Part shown: positions 37,101 through 51,302 of the stretch, piece after piece | How positions within the stretch are numbered: position 1 is the first letter of the stretch | How the letters are laid out: every line of letters starts with the position of its first letter | Assembly (NCBI GenBank): GCA_034336665.1 | Contig: CM067592.1 | Coordinates: 29,361,819-29,425,818 of the forward strand | Direction of reading: 5' to 3' | DNA length: 64,000 nucleotides | Origin: Luscinia megarhynchos | Taxonomy: Eukaryota > Chordata > Aves > Passeriformes > Turdidae | Made by a program: the position numbers and the translations under genes | Notes under the pieces: generated by a model | Told to the model about the DNA's origin: nothing | Databases searched by the model: none | What the model saw: the letters and a program-made list of their open reading frames with translations, nothing else

Positions 37101-40100
37101 CATTACAGACACTCCAGCTGTAATAAGCTAGAATTTTAACTCAGGGGAACCTGTGTCAAAGGTAGCACAAACAGTGCTCTGTCCTAGAAGGCTGAGAGAC
37201 AGTGCATAGTACTTCGTTTTGCAAGCTCAGTACACCATTTAGTTTGCATTTCCAAAGAGGAATATGGTAATAGAGAGGTGACCAACATACAGTTGTAATG
37301 CAAATGTTGTCACTACCAAATAGCGAGAAAGCAAAGTAAGAATCACACTCAGCTCAATTGCAAGTTCATATAGAGGAAAAACTCCTAAAAGCTGTATGGT
37401 GATGAAGATATTATTTAGTCCTTCATGCATTGAGTCTAGGCATTCTTGAGAAGATCGTGGAGCTCACAGAAAGACTTTGAAACTTATACACTTTTACACG
37501 TAATTATTTTCAAACCATTTGGCTAACTACTTTCATATGAAAGATTACCTGTCTCCCTTGGAAGCTTTGTCACATTTTTTGTATTGACAGAAAAATTTGG
37601 AATGCCACTGGAAGCTCATCTGTCATATGGAGATTGTTTGGAGATCCACGTATAGTGTCTATAATTAAAACACAAATATAAAGAACGTTTTTTAAATCCG
37701 GTTTTGTTTTAGGAAACAATACTTCATTTAAGAAGAATGGATGATATTTAAGGAAATAATTAATTTTTCAATTTTCATGTGCCTTGAAAAGTTAATTAAA
37801 TCAGAACTACATATTGACAGAACAAAACACCACCAAATCACGCAAATGTTTATCTATTTTATCTCATTAACAGGACATGAAGTAAAGAAATGAGAATGTT
37901 AAGCATGAAACTTTTCCTAAATTAAAGTTTATCTAAACTGTCATGTAACATTTTAAAAAAAACGTGAAAATTTTCATGGTGGATAGAGCTCTCTGGAAAA
38001 TTCGTTCTATTAGCTTGAGTGTGTTGGCATTTAGTATAGTGTGAGGTTCAATTTATCTACACACAACTTGAAATAAGTAAATTTTTCATTGTATTTAGCT
38101 TATTTGAGAAGTCAGGTTTTATATTTGTTCACCAATATGAAATGTCTGCTTTCGCTATTTTAAATTATTTCACCAATTTTTTGTAATAAAAAGAAAAATA
38201 GTTTTTTCCTACTACTCTTTCATCAACTGTTTAATATTAATATTTTATATTCACTTCAGCTGGTTTTAAAAGTTATATTGTACTTATTCTATGCTTTGGT
38301 GGAAAGGCCTAATGCTTCCCAAGCTTTAAAATATCTGTTTTGCAGATGATCTTAATTTACTGCTGAACACAAAAATCACTTAACAAATACAATGATTTTT
38401 GATCACTCGTTTTTTTTCCCCATGCAGAAAATAATCTCAAAATTAAGTGTGGCTATGGCCTTTGCAGAAATAGTTGGCTTAAGCTTAAAAAAACAAGATG
38501 GCCTTTTTCCCCTCCATTAGCATGGGTATTTTTGTACCAGAGAGAATCTAAAGCCTCTAAACAGGTAAAATGACCTTGATTTTATGGTTGTAGGACCCTT
38601 CCTTGTTAAATAATTATCTTCTTCACAATGACAGCTCATATAACAGCTGGGCAGCAATATGAAAAGAAAGTAGGATCAAGAAAAAGATTTCTAGAGCAAT
38701 AAGTTATTCTTTTCAATAAATGTGGAGCCCATCTATTCCTTCTCTCTGTCCTCTCTTTCATGAGTAATTTGTTTTGAACAGGCTTGCTGTTACCAATCTT
38801 CTAAGTACCGTTATATGGTGCTTTCCAAACCACAGAATAGACACAATGGCAAAGAACAAATACCTTTTTTATGGGATTTGGTGTTTAAGTCATGCGTTAT
38901 TGAAACTCTATTTCCCAAGGAGACAACCAATTTAAGTAATTAGCAACTAGTTTATTAGTTTTCCATCCTGTGGCCACGCTTACAATGGATAACTATCTAA
39001 TAAAGGTTTTTGCCATGAAAATGGCTGCTTCCATAGGCTTTATTTTGAAGACTTACCAAACAGTTTACTGTAAGAATGGTTAATTTTTGAAAAATCTGGA
39101 CAAGAAGTGTAAGAGAGGTGCAATTATTAGGAACCAATTATGACAGAAAATTAGTTATGTTTACTAGCATTTATGAACTGGCTCTCATAAATGACAGAGC
39201 AAAGCATAGTTTTAATTTGAGAAATCATTAATAAGTAGTATAGCTTCATCTATTTTGTTTCCTTTTAGTTGTCTATGCATTTTATGTATAGACCAAGGCT
39301 ATCTGTTGCTAATTCATTATTACTTAAGCATTATGTACATCCATTCTTACCTGGTCTAATAAAAGAGGGCAGAAGGAGTAGCTAGGGGTGACTCCTTACT
39401 TTAAAAAGCAATTTCACCTTTTAAGGACTGCTATGAATATTCAGAACAGAAACAGGTATCTGAATAATCCCTATTGAAAATATTATTTTGGCAAGCCATT
39501 GGGTAAAAGTATGATCTGAATGAAAATAAGTATGCTAGAAGAGAAAGATAACCAGTAGCTTTTTAGATAAATTAGTTCATTTAACTATACTTAAATATCT
39601 GCCTACACTTTTGTCATAAAAAGAAACATATGGTAATATCCTCATGTTCTATGGCAATATGATAAAATTAGTCACTCATTCCATAACAGTAAAATAAAAT
39701 ACTGGAAATTTCTAAAAGTCCTGAAAGCATTGTATTTTTCTCATTTATTAATAATGGTTTAAATTAATATTTACTCTATTTGCAGTTACTTGAGACTTAC
39801 ACCAGCCTCTAACCAATTGTTAACCTTTCACATCAAAGTGTGCTTAAGAAATCCTTGACTCCATCTTTTTCAAAAGCTATGTAGTATAATTGCATACTTG
39901 TATACCTGAGACTAAACAAGGCAGCAAACAACAGAAAATAATAATGAAAATAATGGTGCTGAGAGTAAGTATCCATTGGCATAGGCTGAGATACAAGAGC
40001 ATACAATTTTGACAATACTGTACTTTTTATATTTATTCATGTGAACAACAGTTAGTCTATCAAAAGAAAGTGTCATCACAGGCTCTTGAAGAAATTGGGT

Positions 40101-41865
40101 TTTATCTGTCTAAAAATATTTATTTAAATATATAAAGTGTGCAGTTTCCCGCAGGTGTTTCTTTTTTGTGTTCTTTATACTTTCTCAGGGTGTTTTATAT
40201 CCAAAACCAAAATAGAACAATATTACTTGATAAAAATAACAAGAGATTAGGAAATCTAAATTATAAATAGCATAGCAAATAATTAATGAGGAATCATTGG
40301 CTAGAATTTGTATGTCTTAAACAATGAAATATGTTTTTGTAATATTTTCAAGTATATAATAAGATTACAGCTTTTTCACATGCATATTTTTAATAGGAAA
40401 GTAAACTAATAATTTTTAATAAGTCAGTAGTATTAAAGGGTGCACCTAGCTGTGATAACTATCTGTCCTTATATCCTTGTGATTAAAACAGCAAGATCAG
40501 GGAAACCTATGAACCATTAAGCACATAAAAGACTGCCTTTGAAGAGAAAGACACACCTTTGAAGGTATGGCATGTATGGCAGGAAAGGACCTTCTATATA
40601 ATAGACTTTTATATCCAGGAAGACAATGAATAAACTCCTCAGGACTGTTTTTCCTTCTAACCAGCAGCTAAAAGGAGGAACAACTTTTCTCACACTCTTG
40701 CAGACACCAGTTCTCAAATTCTGCTGCCATATGTGCTGGAAACTTTTTTTTACTTGCATTTTACATAATCATCCAGTTTCACTAAGGAGAATCTGCTGTC
40801 TGCCTTACCCTTTGCAATGTACTTACTTTGAAGGGATTTGCTTCATTTTGATATGCTGACTTTATTTAATATTTGGAAGCTTGGAAAGGGTTACTTTAAT
40901 CACCAGGGGGAAGCATTCATAATTTTTTTTTTAGTTTAAAATCTGGTCTGAATTTTATATTTCTTGTGCATATGGGGGTTTTTTCATTTATCATAGTTCA
41001 TGAAGGCAGTAAACAAGCACCCCTCAACACTTACAAAAGCACAAGAAATTGTGAGTCTTTAGCTCTCATGTCAGCAATTAAAGTAGACAGGTTCTAGGTA
41101 TGTTTAGAAGGATGTGGGTTTTCATGTAAAATTGTATAAGTATGTGACTTTGATATTACTGATTCTGCTTTCAATTAATATTGGAACGTTGAATGTTCTT
41201 CAGAGTGTTAATTTAATTCCTTCATCAGAACACTGGTTTTGATGTAAATACTCTTCTGCCTTATTATATCACTTCTGGGTGATAGCGACAGATCTCAAAA
41301 AGTGCAATGGGGTTGTTGTATTGCAGCTTGCTCTCTGATATATTCACTTTGGAAGTAGATCTCTTCAAAATGAGCCCCTGAAAATAAGTGCATTTTCCCA
41401 CTCATACATTTACCATCTTTGATAAATCCAAGTGAGGGCTGATGAAAGTAATTCTAAAAATATATCCATTTGTTCCATGTCAGTACATAGAGTCAGCTGA
41501 ATAGATGCACTACAAAGGATAGCACAGAGGTAACTTTATGATGGTTCAGATGTTTCTGGTCTAGCTTTGAGAGTAAAGAAGAATATACCTGACTCCCCAT
41601 GGTCAAAGATATCATTCTTGCAGGTGATGAATTTGGATGCTAAGTTGTTTCTTTTTTTTGCTTTTTACCATCTATTTCTTTTGGGCAGACTTTTTCTTTT
41701 TACTTTGGAGATAACCTAGTCTGGTCACATTACCTCATTGCAAGTCAAATAGAATACAGTAGTTGTTATCCTTGACTGGATAAGACAACTCTCAGTTAAG
41801 GAAGAAAATGTTGGTCTACAGTAAGGACAACTTGAAAGTTCTGTAAAGCATCAGGCAAGCATAAT
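31197..41865. other. Long unassigned AT-rich, probably unique sequence
   Basis: More than 10 kb with no gene or dispersed repeat that I could recognise. It has a 16-nt poly-A at 34023-34038, a very AT-rich stretch at about 34670-34790, and a small hairpin at 32008-32034. Poly-A and AT-rich patches apart, this is the longest repeat-free part of the window. Confidence 0.45.
32008..32034. repeat. Small inverted repeat, 10-bp perfect arms
   Basis: TAGTGAATAT (32008-32017) and ATATTCACTA (32025-32034) are exact reverse complements around a 7-nt loop. No associated feature. Confidence 0.9.
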
Positions 41866-41915
41866 CTGAAAATTTACTGTGTCAATGTCTCTGAAAATTT
41901 ACTGTGTCAATGTCT
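41866..41915 (+). repeat. Perfect 25-bp tandem duplication
   Basis: The unit CTGAAAATTTACTGTG, followed by TCAATGTCT, occurs at 41866-41890 and again, identically, at 41891-41915. The absence of any mismatch suggests a recent event. Confidence 0.97.
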
Positions 41916-44173
41916 TGTGTATACACAGAGATAAAAATCTCCTAGCCTTACAAATACCTATTTGTAGACATAATTTTATTTCCAGGCTCTTGTCCTTATG
42001 AGGAGGACTGCCTCAGTCATCTAATACATTGTAAGTAGGCATATTACCAAGTGGTGCGTACCAGCAGATTTCCAAAAATATCCCTGCATATTTCCTTTCC
42101 CACGAACATGAGCATTAACTGAGTGAACTAGTGGAAGCTACAATTATTGTCTTGATGTGCCAAGGATAGGATTGGAGTTCAGTATTTTCAGGTGTCCCAG
42201 CAGTGAGGCCCTCATTCCAAATGCTCAGCTGTAAACAAAAACAAGTTCCCAGTGGGAACACCATATTCCTCCTAACACTATGTTGAGAATTGTAGCCTTC
42301 CATGACTTGAAATTTCAGGAGCATCTACGTACTTTTTGAAATCTTCCCCTAAATCATTTGGGGTCTAGCTCTCCATAAGTTCCCCAGAAATTCACAGCTA
42401 GTACTTCCAAGCAAAAATGTCACATATATTGATTCAGCACTTACTGAGAGAAGATGATCCAGCAGCTCCTTATTCAGCTCACGACACTCTTCTGTACAGC
42501 CATCTGAAATGTAAAATTATCCTGATAAAACCCTTCTGCATTTGTTTCTCAGTCTGTAGATCTATGGCAGTCGTTCTTGACAGATAATGATGCCCTATTT
42601 TCCAGCTGCACAGGAGATCTTGCAGGTAAAATGTTCTCATTTTCATGTTTCTCCCATAGAAACAGGATGATTTCTTGTTCAGGGGATCATGTTCAACATT
42701 TCTGATCAGTACAAAGTGATGCACTAGAGGAAGCAGAATTCTGTTAAGACTCTTTGGCTCTGAGTAATCACAAAGAGCCAATGGTGCCAGGAATAAATCA
42801 CATGAAGAGAAATACTTTGAGCATAGGAATGGAGCTGTGAAAACCTTGCTAGAATTGGAATGTTCCAGAAACACAGAGAACAACTGGAGAAGATTTAAAC
42901 AGCAGCCAACTTTTGGGTAGAGACATAGGACTACAGAATAAGGGAATTACTGCAGTTTAAAAAAACCTGCAAAGCTTCAATTCTAAATGGCTGTCTGCTT
43001 CTAACTCATGCAAAAATACATTAGTGTAGCAATGATTGGAAGTCAAAAAAAGGAAAAAACCCAAACCAACAAGCCCCAGTGTTTTGGGGTTTTTTTTCTG
43101 TTTATCTGAGCCATACAAGTTTTTGAAAGAAGATTCACGGATATGTATTATCCAACCCTTCATATTCCATTGCATTTACAAAAACTTAGGTGAGACATTG
43201 AAATGCAGCTCACCTGTCAAGGGTGTTCAATGTGTTACCAACAAAGTTATTGTAATCTGTTATATTCTGATCTATATTGACCCTCAGCAGTGGGACTCTG
43301 GAAGGGACTCAAAATTTAATAACAGATTTCATGATATCTGATTTTGAAGATCTTCTCTTTCTTAGAGTTTCCTATCTTATTGCAAGTAAATTAACTATGG
43401 AATTACTACCTGGTTCTGTGAGTAGGAAATATGCATGTTAAAAGTTTAAGCAACACCCATCCCCTTGCCAAGAAGAGCAACCCCTCATCAAAACAGAAAA
43501 CAAAACAATCATAAGGCAAATAGTGAAAGAGAAGAGAGTAAAGATCCAAATTTGCCATTTTGAGTCTAACAAAATCCTATATACATAGAAGGGTTTTTTT
43601 TTAAATTCATACTATATACCCAAGCTATGTGGAAACACATGTACACATTTGAATAAGCTACATCATATTCTAGCTTGAAAATCATTTGATATCAGCTGAG
43701 TGGAAAAAAACCCAAACAAACCTGGCAAGTTAAGTCTCCTCCATCCTGAGAGGCTGAAATTAGTACTTGCTTGTTGCTTGCATTTACTGGATGCTTAGCA
43801 CTCTAAGCTATGAAGTGAGTACCACTATGGAAATATTTTTCAGCATTTGCTATAGAGAAGATTTAAACCTGAAAAACTTGCTGAAAAGTGTTTGCATTTC
43901 CGAAGCAAAACAAATTTTCTGCTTTTCTTTATGACACTGAAAAGTGCTAACCATCTATTTAATGCAAATTTGTAGTTTTCTATGTGTCTTAGGTTATAAT
44001 GCAAGATGTAACCAAAATTATGTATTTTATTACTGTCTTCATAAGCTGTTAAAAACATGAGGGTCTGTGCTCTTTGTCTCTTCCATGACTCATCCCTGAT
44101 AACTCCCTCTGTGGCCCTCTCTGCTATGGGCAATCAAGTCTCACTGCATGACTCAAAAATTACATCGTCTCGT
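41916..44173. other. Unassigned sequence
   Basis: No known gene. A minus-strand open frame of 134 codons (42479-42883) has no recognised motif and is judged a chance frame. A/C-rich patches lie near 43048-43075 and 43706-43722. Confidence 0.4.
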
Positions 44174-44545
44174 TGTGAGGTGTTCCCCCCGTGGGGAGGA
44201 ACTAAGCATTCCTACCTGGATATAATCTGAGATTGGGAACACCACGACCAGCACTTCTCACTGGATTCCCAGAGGAGAAGAGCTTCACAGTCAATAGTGA
44301 ACCTCCAGAAAAGGCCCAGAGTTCTCCACAGGATCACTGCTTCAACAGAACCACGTCTATCACTCCAACACCTCTGCCAGTCACCGTTTGTCAGACTGCT
44401 GCCAACACCCTGACCAAGAGGGTGGCAGGTCGTATCCTGACTCCGTTAGTTTAACCCAGTGTTTCTGTATTATCACCTTTATCTTCATTTTCCTATTAAA
44501 TTCTAATTCTGACTTGGGATCTCCCACTGATCTGCTTCAGAGTAG
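44174..44545 (+). mobile_element. ERVL-like LTR, second family, 3' end eroded
   Basis: It starts TGTGAGGTGTTCCCC and runs through landmarks I associate with another avian ERVL-type LTR: CCAGAAAAGGCCCAGAG…TTCTCCACAGGATCACTGC, then TATCACCTTTATCTTCATTTTCC and ATTAAA at 44495-44500, followed by TTCTAATTCTGACTTGGGA. The ATTAAA near the right end is the probable poly(A) signal, so the orientation is plus. No target-site duplication or internal viral sequence was seen. The 73-codon frame inside it is not a gene. Confidence 0.6.
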
Positions 44546-47330
44546 TACACTATGACTTCTGGTATAGCCCAGCTATAAACTGTAATACTTTTTAGGAGCT
44601 GCAATTCAATGAAATTTAGTTTTCTGACCCAAACCAAACAAAACCAAACGCAGTCTTTCTATTCATTTCTGTCCCTAAGGTCCTAATAAGTTGTTCAACT
44701 GATGTCACTTCAAAGATGGACAAATTAGGAACAAGTAATGTTGTTTTTCCTGAATGGGTTGCAAAATATAGAAATATTATTTTTCTGAATATAAAATAAC
44801 TGTACAAAAGTCACATCAGGTTGATAATGAATGCAGGGTTTCTTTGGCCTTCAAGTATTAGCATTTAAAAAAGAAAATGGGAATAAAACCAAAAATAGTG
44901 TACATAAGGCAAGACACAAGAGAAGACATAGAGATTTTCAAAGTTTTATTCATTCTGTTTTGTGTTTCTATCCGGTTGCAAAGGTTTAAATAGGACATCT
45001 GGATAAAAATAAGAAAAGTTAGAAATGCTTTACTCATTACCCTTTATTTAAAAAACAGGGAAAAAAAGTTTGAAATGAGAAGACAGAGGTAGAAACAATA
45101 TTATCTACTGATAGCAAGACAGAACAGGGTATCTTAGGATAGCTTTTTTACTGTCTCTTGAACCAAGAAAAATCTGTTAGAGACTTTACATTTAATTGGT
45201 AGAGTTTTGCTGGTTTCATTTCTTGTCCAGAGATTTTAAGGAGAAAGACAATGACATGTATATCCATTTTTCTGAAGACTCTCAAAGGAAAATTAAAATG
45301 CAGTTCAAATAGAAAACATGTGTCTCCTGAAGATTCTTCTTTCATCTAGATAAGGCAAGGAGATTTAGAATGGTAACAAAAGGTTTCTTTATCTAAAGTG
45401 ATTATTAGTTGTTCAGTGGATTATAATTTATTATTATCTGCAAAATTTAAAAAATAGTTGTGTTTTAAGAAAATAAAGTCTAGAGACTGACTGTCAGAAG
45501 ATACATTCACAGTTTTAAGGTTTTGGAAAGCACAAAGGACCAGCCTACTCATACCCACACATCTGAGAATAGGCACAGAAGCTCACAAAATACTTTAAAT
45601 ACAAACTCAGTAATACCATAGCAGAGACCAGACACAGCAGAAAGTGTCTCTGTTTTCATAATGCTCCATACCAGGATGGACAGAGGGTTCATATCCTCAG
45701 TTGTGGCTCTTAGCCAGCCTGAGAAAACGTTTCTTTGGGCCATAGGTTGAAACCTAGGAAAATTATGAAAAGCCAAGGGAGAAGGACCAGCTTCTACAAA
45801 TGGTAACTCCTATGTGAGTTTTCAGCTAGGAAGAAAGGTGCAACAAGGGGCATGACCGTCCCACAGTAGGCACACAAACAATATTATCTACATAAATCCT
45901 AGCTCTTCTACACTTGTTTAGCATAAGCTCTTAGATATTCAACACCTTCTTCTTTCACATAAAAGTTATTACTGGCTACTATTGTTGACAGAGAAAGACA
46001 ATTACATTGTTCCAATAACTGTATGTGACCATTGTGGCCACTGATGATGAAAAAAAAAAACAAACCATCATTTCAAAAAGCCTAAGAAACAGTTTTTCAT
46101 AAGATGACCATCATGGATTTACTGCTTACAAATCTCCAGATTCAGGTTGTCAAGCATCCTGTGCTTCCAGTCTTGACATCTATCACAGTCATAGGCCAAG
46201 GAACTGTAAATGTGTAACTATCAGAACAGTTCTGATGCTTCCGTTCTTTGAAAGTGCAAATTTCAGCTTACTGCTGAACACCTTCTGAGTTCTATTAAAA
46301 GAATGAGGACACATGCCAGACTAGATCAGAACTGCCAAGAATCCACAAAAGTGATTTAGAACTAGGAATTTCCATCATGGCTGTGATCTTAATCTTCTCT
46401 TGAAACCATAGGGCTATGTACAAAACAAAACAAGAATAAAAAAGGCAGCCAGAAGATAAAAAATGTAGAACTCAGAAATTAATTTCATCCAGTTCTTTCA
46501 GGAAAATTATACTGCAGGTAGCTTCCATTTCAGTCTGCCTAAAATGTATCTAAAGCACACAGAGGTCACAGGAAAAGGCAAATATTCCAACACCAGTTGG
46601 AAGCACAGGGAATGGTGCTGTGAGGAATGCATGTTGCTTCAACATCATTTCTTGATGAATGAGGACTATGTGTACTTGAGATGTCTCTGCAGGAGTCTAA
46701 TAATATTTCAGTCACTAGGATATCAATGGTAAAGAGAAGACTAGAACAGAAGAACATTGAAGGTAAAACACTTGAGTTTGGTGAGGATGTCTTTTGGTGT
46801 CTATGCTAAACTATGCAGGTAATGTTTTAAATCACAGTACAGGAAGAGCACTAAGCATCAATTTCATATATACCTAATGACAGGAAAAATAGGATCTTTT
46901 GAAGAGATCTAACAGGCAATGCAAGCCCTTCCTTCAGCTTTAAAAAGAAGAAATAGTTGCAGCCTAGAGGATATTAGTCGTTGGAAGCTGTATCCTTGAC
47001 AGCTTACATACAGTATCTATCACTTAGATATCTGCCATCAGGGACTGGCAGGCATAGAAAAGAAGGTGTTCAGACAGTTTTTAATGCTTCTGGCAAGTAC
47101 AAACTCTTTTGGTTTAAGTCCACTGAGAACTTAAATCCGTAACATCCACAATGCAGACAATCCTGACAGTACAAGTACTTGATACTGTAATTTAATGTTT
47201 CTTTGGCATAGCTGAGAATTCTATACTTCTGTGCTGAAGTGGCTGTGATATTTTTGTTGTTATTGCTGTTGGTTAGTTGCTTGGGAGAAGAGCTTGTCAA
47301 GGGTTATTTTAGGGGTTAGGAGACTTTGAT
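44546..47330. other. Unassigned AT-rich sequence
   Basis: No gene or dispersed repeat recognised. Confidence 0.45.
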
Positions 47331-47410
47331 TTGTTTTTCTGTTTGTTTTTTGGTAGTGGTGATTTGCTTTGGGTTTGTTTGGTTTTTGTTTGTTTGTTTG
47401 TTTTCTGTTT
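47331..47410 (-). repeat. T/G-rich tract with (TTTG)n
   Basis: TTGTTTTTCTGTTTGTTTTT, then GGGTTTGTTTGG and about four TTTG units near 47388-47402. It is the reverse-complement form of the A/C tracts elsewhere in the window. Confidence 0.85.
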
Positions 47411-47581
47411 TATATAAGCCTTTAGACACTGGAATGGCCATTTTGGTAATTCTGCATATATCTATAGATTTTCTGGTTGCATAAGGCAAATTAATGCTTT
47501 AGGAAAGTGTAATTTAGATGCCTTTGAGGCAGGTCTCTTTGTAGCAGCTCTTTCCTGAGTACCTTTCTCTCACATGTATTT

Positions 47582-47800
47582 CACAGAATCATTTAGGTTA
47601 GAAAAGACCTCTGAGATCATCAAATCCAACCTTTGACCAATCAACACCTAGTCAACTATAGCATGGCAGTAAATGCCATGCCCAATCATTTCAAGAACAC
47701 CTCCAAGGATGGTGACTCCACCACCTACCTAAGCAGTCTGTTCTGATGCTTAACAAGGCTTTCAGGAAAAATATTCTTCCTGAGAGATGTGGAGAGATAA
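47582..47800 (-). mobile_element. CR1 LINE 3'-end fragment
   Basis: It begins ACAGAATCATTTAGGTTAGA, then AAGACCTCTGAGATCATCAAATCCAACC, the antisense of the avian CR1 3' end. It continues with ATGCCCAATCATTTCAAGAA, CACCTCCAAGGATGGTGACTCCACCACCTACCTAAGCAG and a diverged TGTTCTGATGCTTAACAAGG, all in CR1 order. It is about 220 bp, 5'-truncated and noncoding. Confidence 0.88.
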
Positions 47801-50800
47801 AGTAGTATTTCTCAGTTCTTCATGACTGTTGGCTTAGTTTGGTGAGAAATAATCTCTTTTAATCTTATAGATTGTCCCCCAGATCCTATCAGCTCAAAGA
47901 GATTTTAAAAGCAGACTGTTTTTAAAATCAGATAATAAAATTAAAAAAAAAATTAGTAAATTACTGTCAGTAATCTTCAGGAATTGAATTTGTCCATGCT
48001 AGAAAATATCACAGCAACATTGTATCAATTGCACTAATTTAAATCCTCAATGAATTCTTTAAAAAGCTTCCTTTTTTTTCTGTGTGTATGTTTGATGCTT
48101 CCAAACAGCATCATTACTAGGAATGACATAGAAATAGTTCTTATAAACCATACTATAACATTTTTGTTTTGTTTTGGCATGTGGTTTCAGCATGTTTATA
48201 AGACTTTTCTATGGAGAAATTTTCAAGTTACAGAAAATTAGATGTAGTTAGAGAGAAATTTGTTGAATATTTTGTTTGCAGTTGAGTTATATTTGTACTG
48301 CTCTAGTGACTAGAGGCAAGTGAAAGAGGTCAAAACATTTCAGGTCTTTTGGACACAAGAAGTTCATTCAGTCTAGATAGAAATTCTGTCAGGAACAAGT
48401 CTCAAGTACAGAAACATTGTTTCAAACTCCCTAAAAGTTTTGTGTTTGCTCAGTGGACTGTTTTTAAGGAATTTGGTATAAATTTATGCCTTGTTTCAAC
48501 TGTAGACTGTTTTGAATACATATATGTGGCTCTTGATATTGCAGTATCTGAGAAACAAAATAGAACATCTGGTTTCTATTATTTGCTTATTCAGTTCAAT
48601 GATTATGTCTTGATGTTCAATGTAAGTGTGAAATTGATTACTCTAATCCCATACATTTACTAGACTCTATTTAAATGGAGCAAACTTTCTTCTTCAGTAA
48701 ATGATTGATTCTGCAAGAGATGACAGAAGTTGGAGTAAAGTATGTTCTGAAGACTTCTAACCTTTATTTATCTCATTGCAAAATTAATTTGTTGGATACC
48801 TTCTCCAGAAGTAGAAGCAGGTTGGGTTAATAGTTCCTTCCAGTATTTCAAAACTGACTGAATTTATAAAGCAGAATCTTTTGACTGCCACAGGATACTA
48901 CTACAAGGGGAAACTAAAATTGTTGCTCACATTGCTCAATTTGCTGATGGTGACTATGGCTGCATCACCAATGGGAAATGTTTTAAACTACACTTTCTAC
49001 TTGTCTTAGAGAAAAGTCAACTACAAAACCAATCTTATTTTATCAGAGCAACTGTTAACAGAGATAGATAAACTAAAATCTTTCAAATAGTACTGCATAG
49101 CTTTCCTTGTCTCTGCATTTGACTGTTGCTATATACTCACCATTTTCTACTGAGAATTTCTTGCATACATAGGAGGCAGCTACAAATTTTTAGTCTGAAT
49201 AAAAAAGGATTTGGATAAATTAGGACCGAATTTTTTGTATAGAAATATTTGTAATATTAACAGGAATACAAAACTGCCTCCTGAAGAGGCAGCACACTTC
49301 CTTTTGGCACATTTTCTTTCATGATCTTCTGCACACAGCTTTTTGTAAGGTAGGGAAAGAGCAATATCATTCAATCTCCAAATTCTCATAGGTTATCTGA
49401 TATTTCAAGAGCTTTAATGATACTCTCACATTGTATTCTCTGCGAAATATTGTTGTATACATAATGAAACTGAGGAATTACCCTCACTTGTACTCTGTTA
49501 CAAACACTTGAAGATTTTTTTGTTTTCTTAAATAATTTTTGAGGGCAGATGTGAAATCTTTTGTGGTACCTTCCTCTGCTAGTCTTCCAAATTAAAAGTT
49601 CAATTCTGACCAACTAAAAAGGTAAAGCTAATCCAAAACTGTGAACTCAATCTGTATGCTTCAAGGACATTTCCTAATTATAGGAAGATATGAGTCTGAA
49701 AGCAATAGCAGTAAATAAAATAAAACAAACTTGATATGCCTGCAGAGAAAACTGAAAAGGTAGGGGAGAAAAAAACATCGCAAGGAAGGGAATGACACTT
49801 GAAGGCAGAATTTTAAGGAAGAGTGTTCTCTCAGTGAAGAGAGCACAAATATGAAGGTATAGACCTGATAACTTTGTCTCTAGCACAAACTCCCAAGACT
49901 ATAAGTGCAGGTTGCAGGAAGTCCTTTGAATATGGGGAAGGAAAAAAAAAGGGATAGTAAAAGAATTTAGGACGGATACTCAGAAGTATATTAACTTTTT
50001 GTAGTGGAAGAGGGAGATGAGGACTAAGAAAACAAGACTGTAATGGCTCACTGCCAGACCACAAAAGCCTTGGGACCTAAAAGCAGCTCTATTTGATGGG
50101 CACTCAGTACTAAGAGACCACAAGTGTCTCTTTTAGATTTATCCAAGTCCAGTTAAGAAGCAACTAGGTTAATTAATGAGGCTAAATTGTTACTTTTTCC
50201 TTGGCAAGATTTTCTGCGCAATAAGAAATTGCTCAATTTAATTCAGAACAGTGATGGAATTTCCCAAATTCTACATAATCTTGGGGCTCATCTCATTTAA
50301 TTTTACGAATGGTCCCTAGTGTCTCATACCTACCCTGATCCAGCTAGATACCTCTAAAACACCGTCAAACACCTTTCAGTACAATATTTTAATTTTCTCC
50401 CTTTACTCTTCTTCTTTCCCCTGCAGTCTGAGGCCATATGTAGGAAAAAACTTTCTATTGCAGACAAATGTACTTATAGAGGATTCTTCTACAAAAGTCT
50501 ATGATAAGTCAGCTCTAGATATAAATTTACTGGAGTTTTTTACTGTTATGTAGAAAAATACCGGCCAGACAAATTCTTGATTAAATTGTACCTTTTAATT
50601 TCATTAAAATTCCACTGGCCTTATATGTGTAGTATTTATGAATAAATTCAATTATGTCATCATTCTTTCTGTGATGACATGTTGAATTATTTTTTCTTGA
50701 ACTAAACATGTTTATATTCAAGACAGAGTTCAAACTAACTGTATATTTTTATCAATGTAATTTTACTTGTTCTGTACACTAGCATTTATGCTGACCACAA

Positions 50801-51302
50801 ATGAGAAATTTGGGCCTTTGCAAAAGAAAAAAGTAAAGCCAGTAAGGAAAAAGTGAAGAGTGAACAAAGACTTTTGTCAGTATATTTAGAAATATTTACC
50901 AAGAGTAGGAAGAGTAATTAATTCATCTCTCATCACACCATTAGCACTGTGTGAAACAGGTTTTCTATTTCTGAACAACACCACATTATTGGCAATATGC
51001 TTCCTCTCCTGCTCACCTCTGACTATTCAATATGGAAAGTCTGTATACCTAAATCTTGACAGAGGTAGGGGACTTCTGGGCACATCCACAGAGAAACTGC
51101 AAACTTATGCAGACTAACACATCTACAATGAAGAAAGGAGAAGAGAGACGACAAGATGCTTCTTTGAACTTCTATAATGTGAACCACTGATGTCCTGTTT
51201 GGGTCTGGTCTGTGACCATTAGTGGGAACTCTTCTTCATATTAATTATATTTTGCCCATCTAAGAAGTCCCCTTACTTTCCATTACCACTGGGGGCCGAG
51301 CA
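47801..51302. other. Unassigned AT-rich sequence
   Basis: No gene or dispersed repeat recognised. Confidence 0.45.

Noticed and set aside
42479..42883. 134-codon minus-strand ORF as a possible gene
   Set aside because: No motif, signal peptide or recognisable family. This length is expected by chance in 64 kb, and no conservation data are available.
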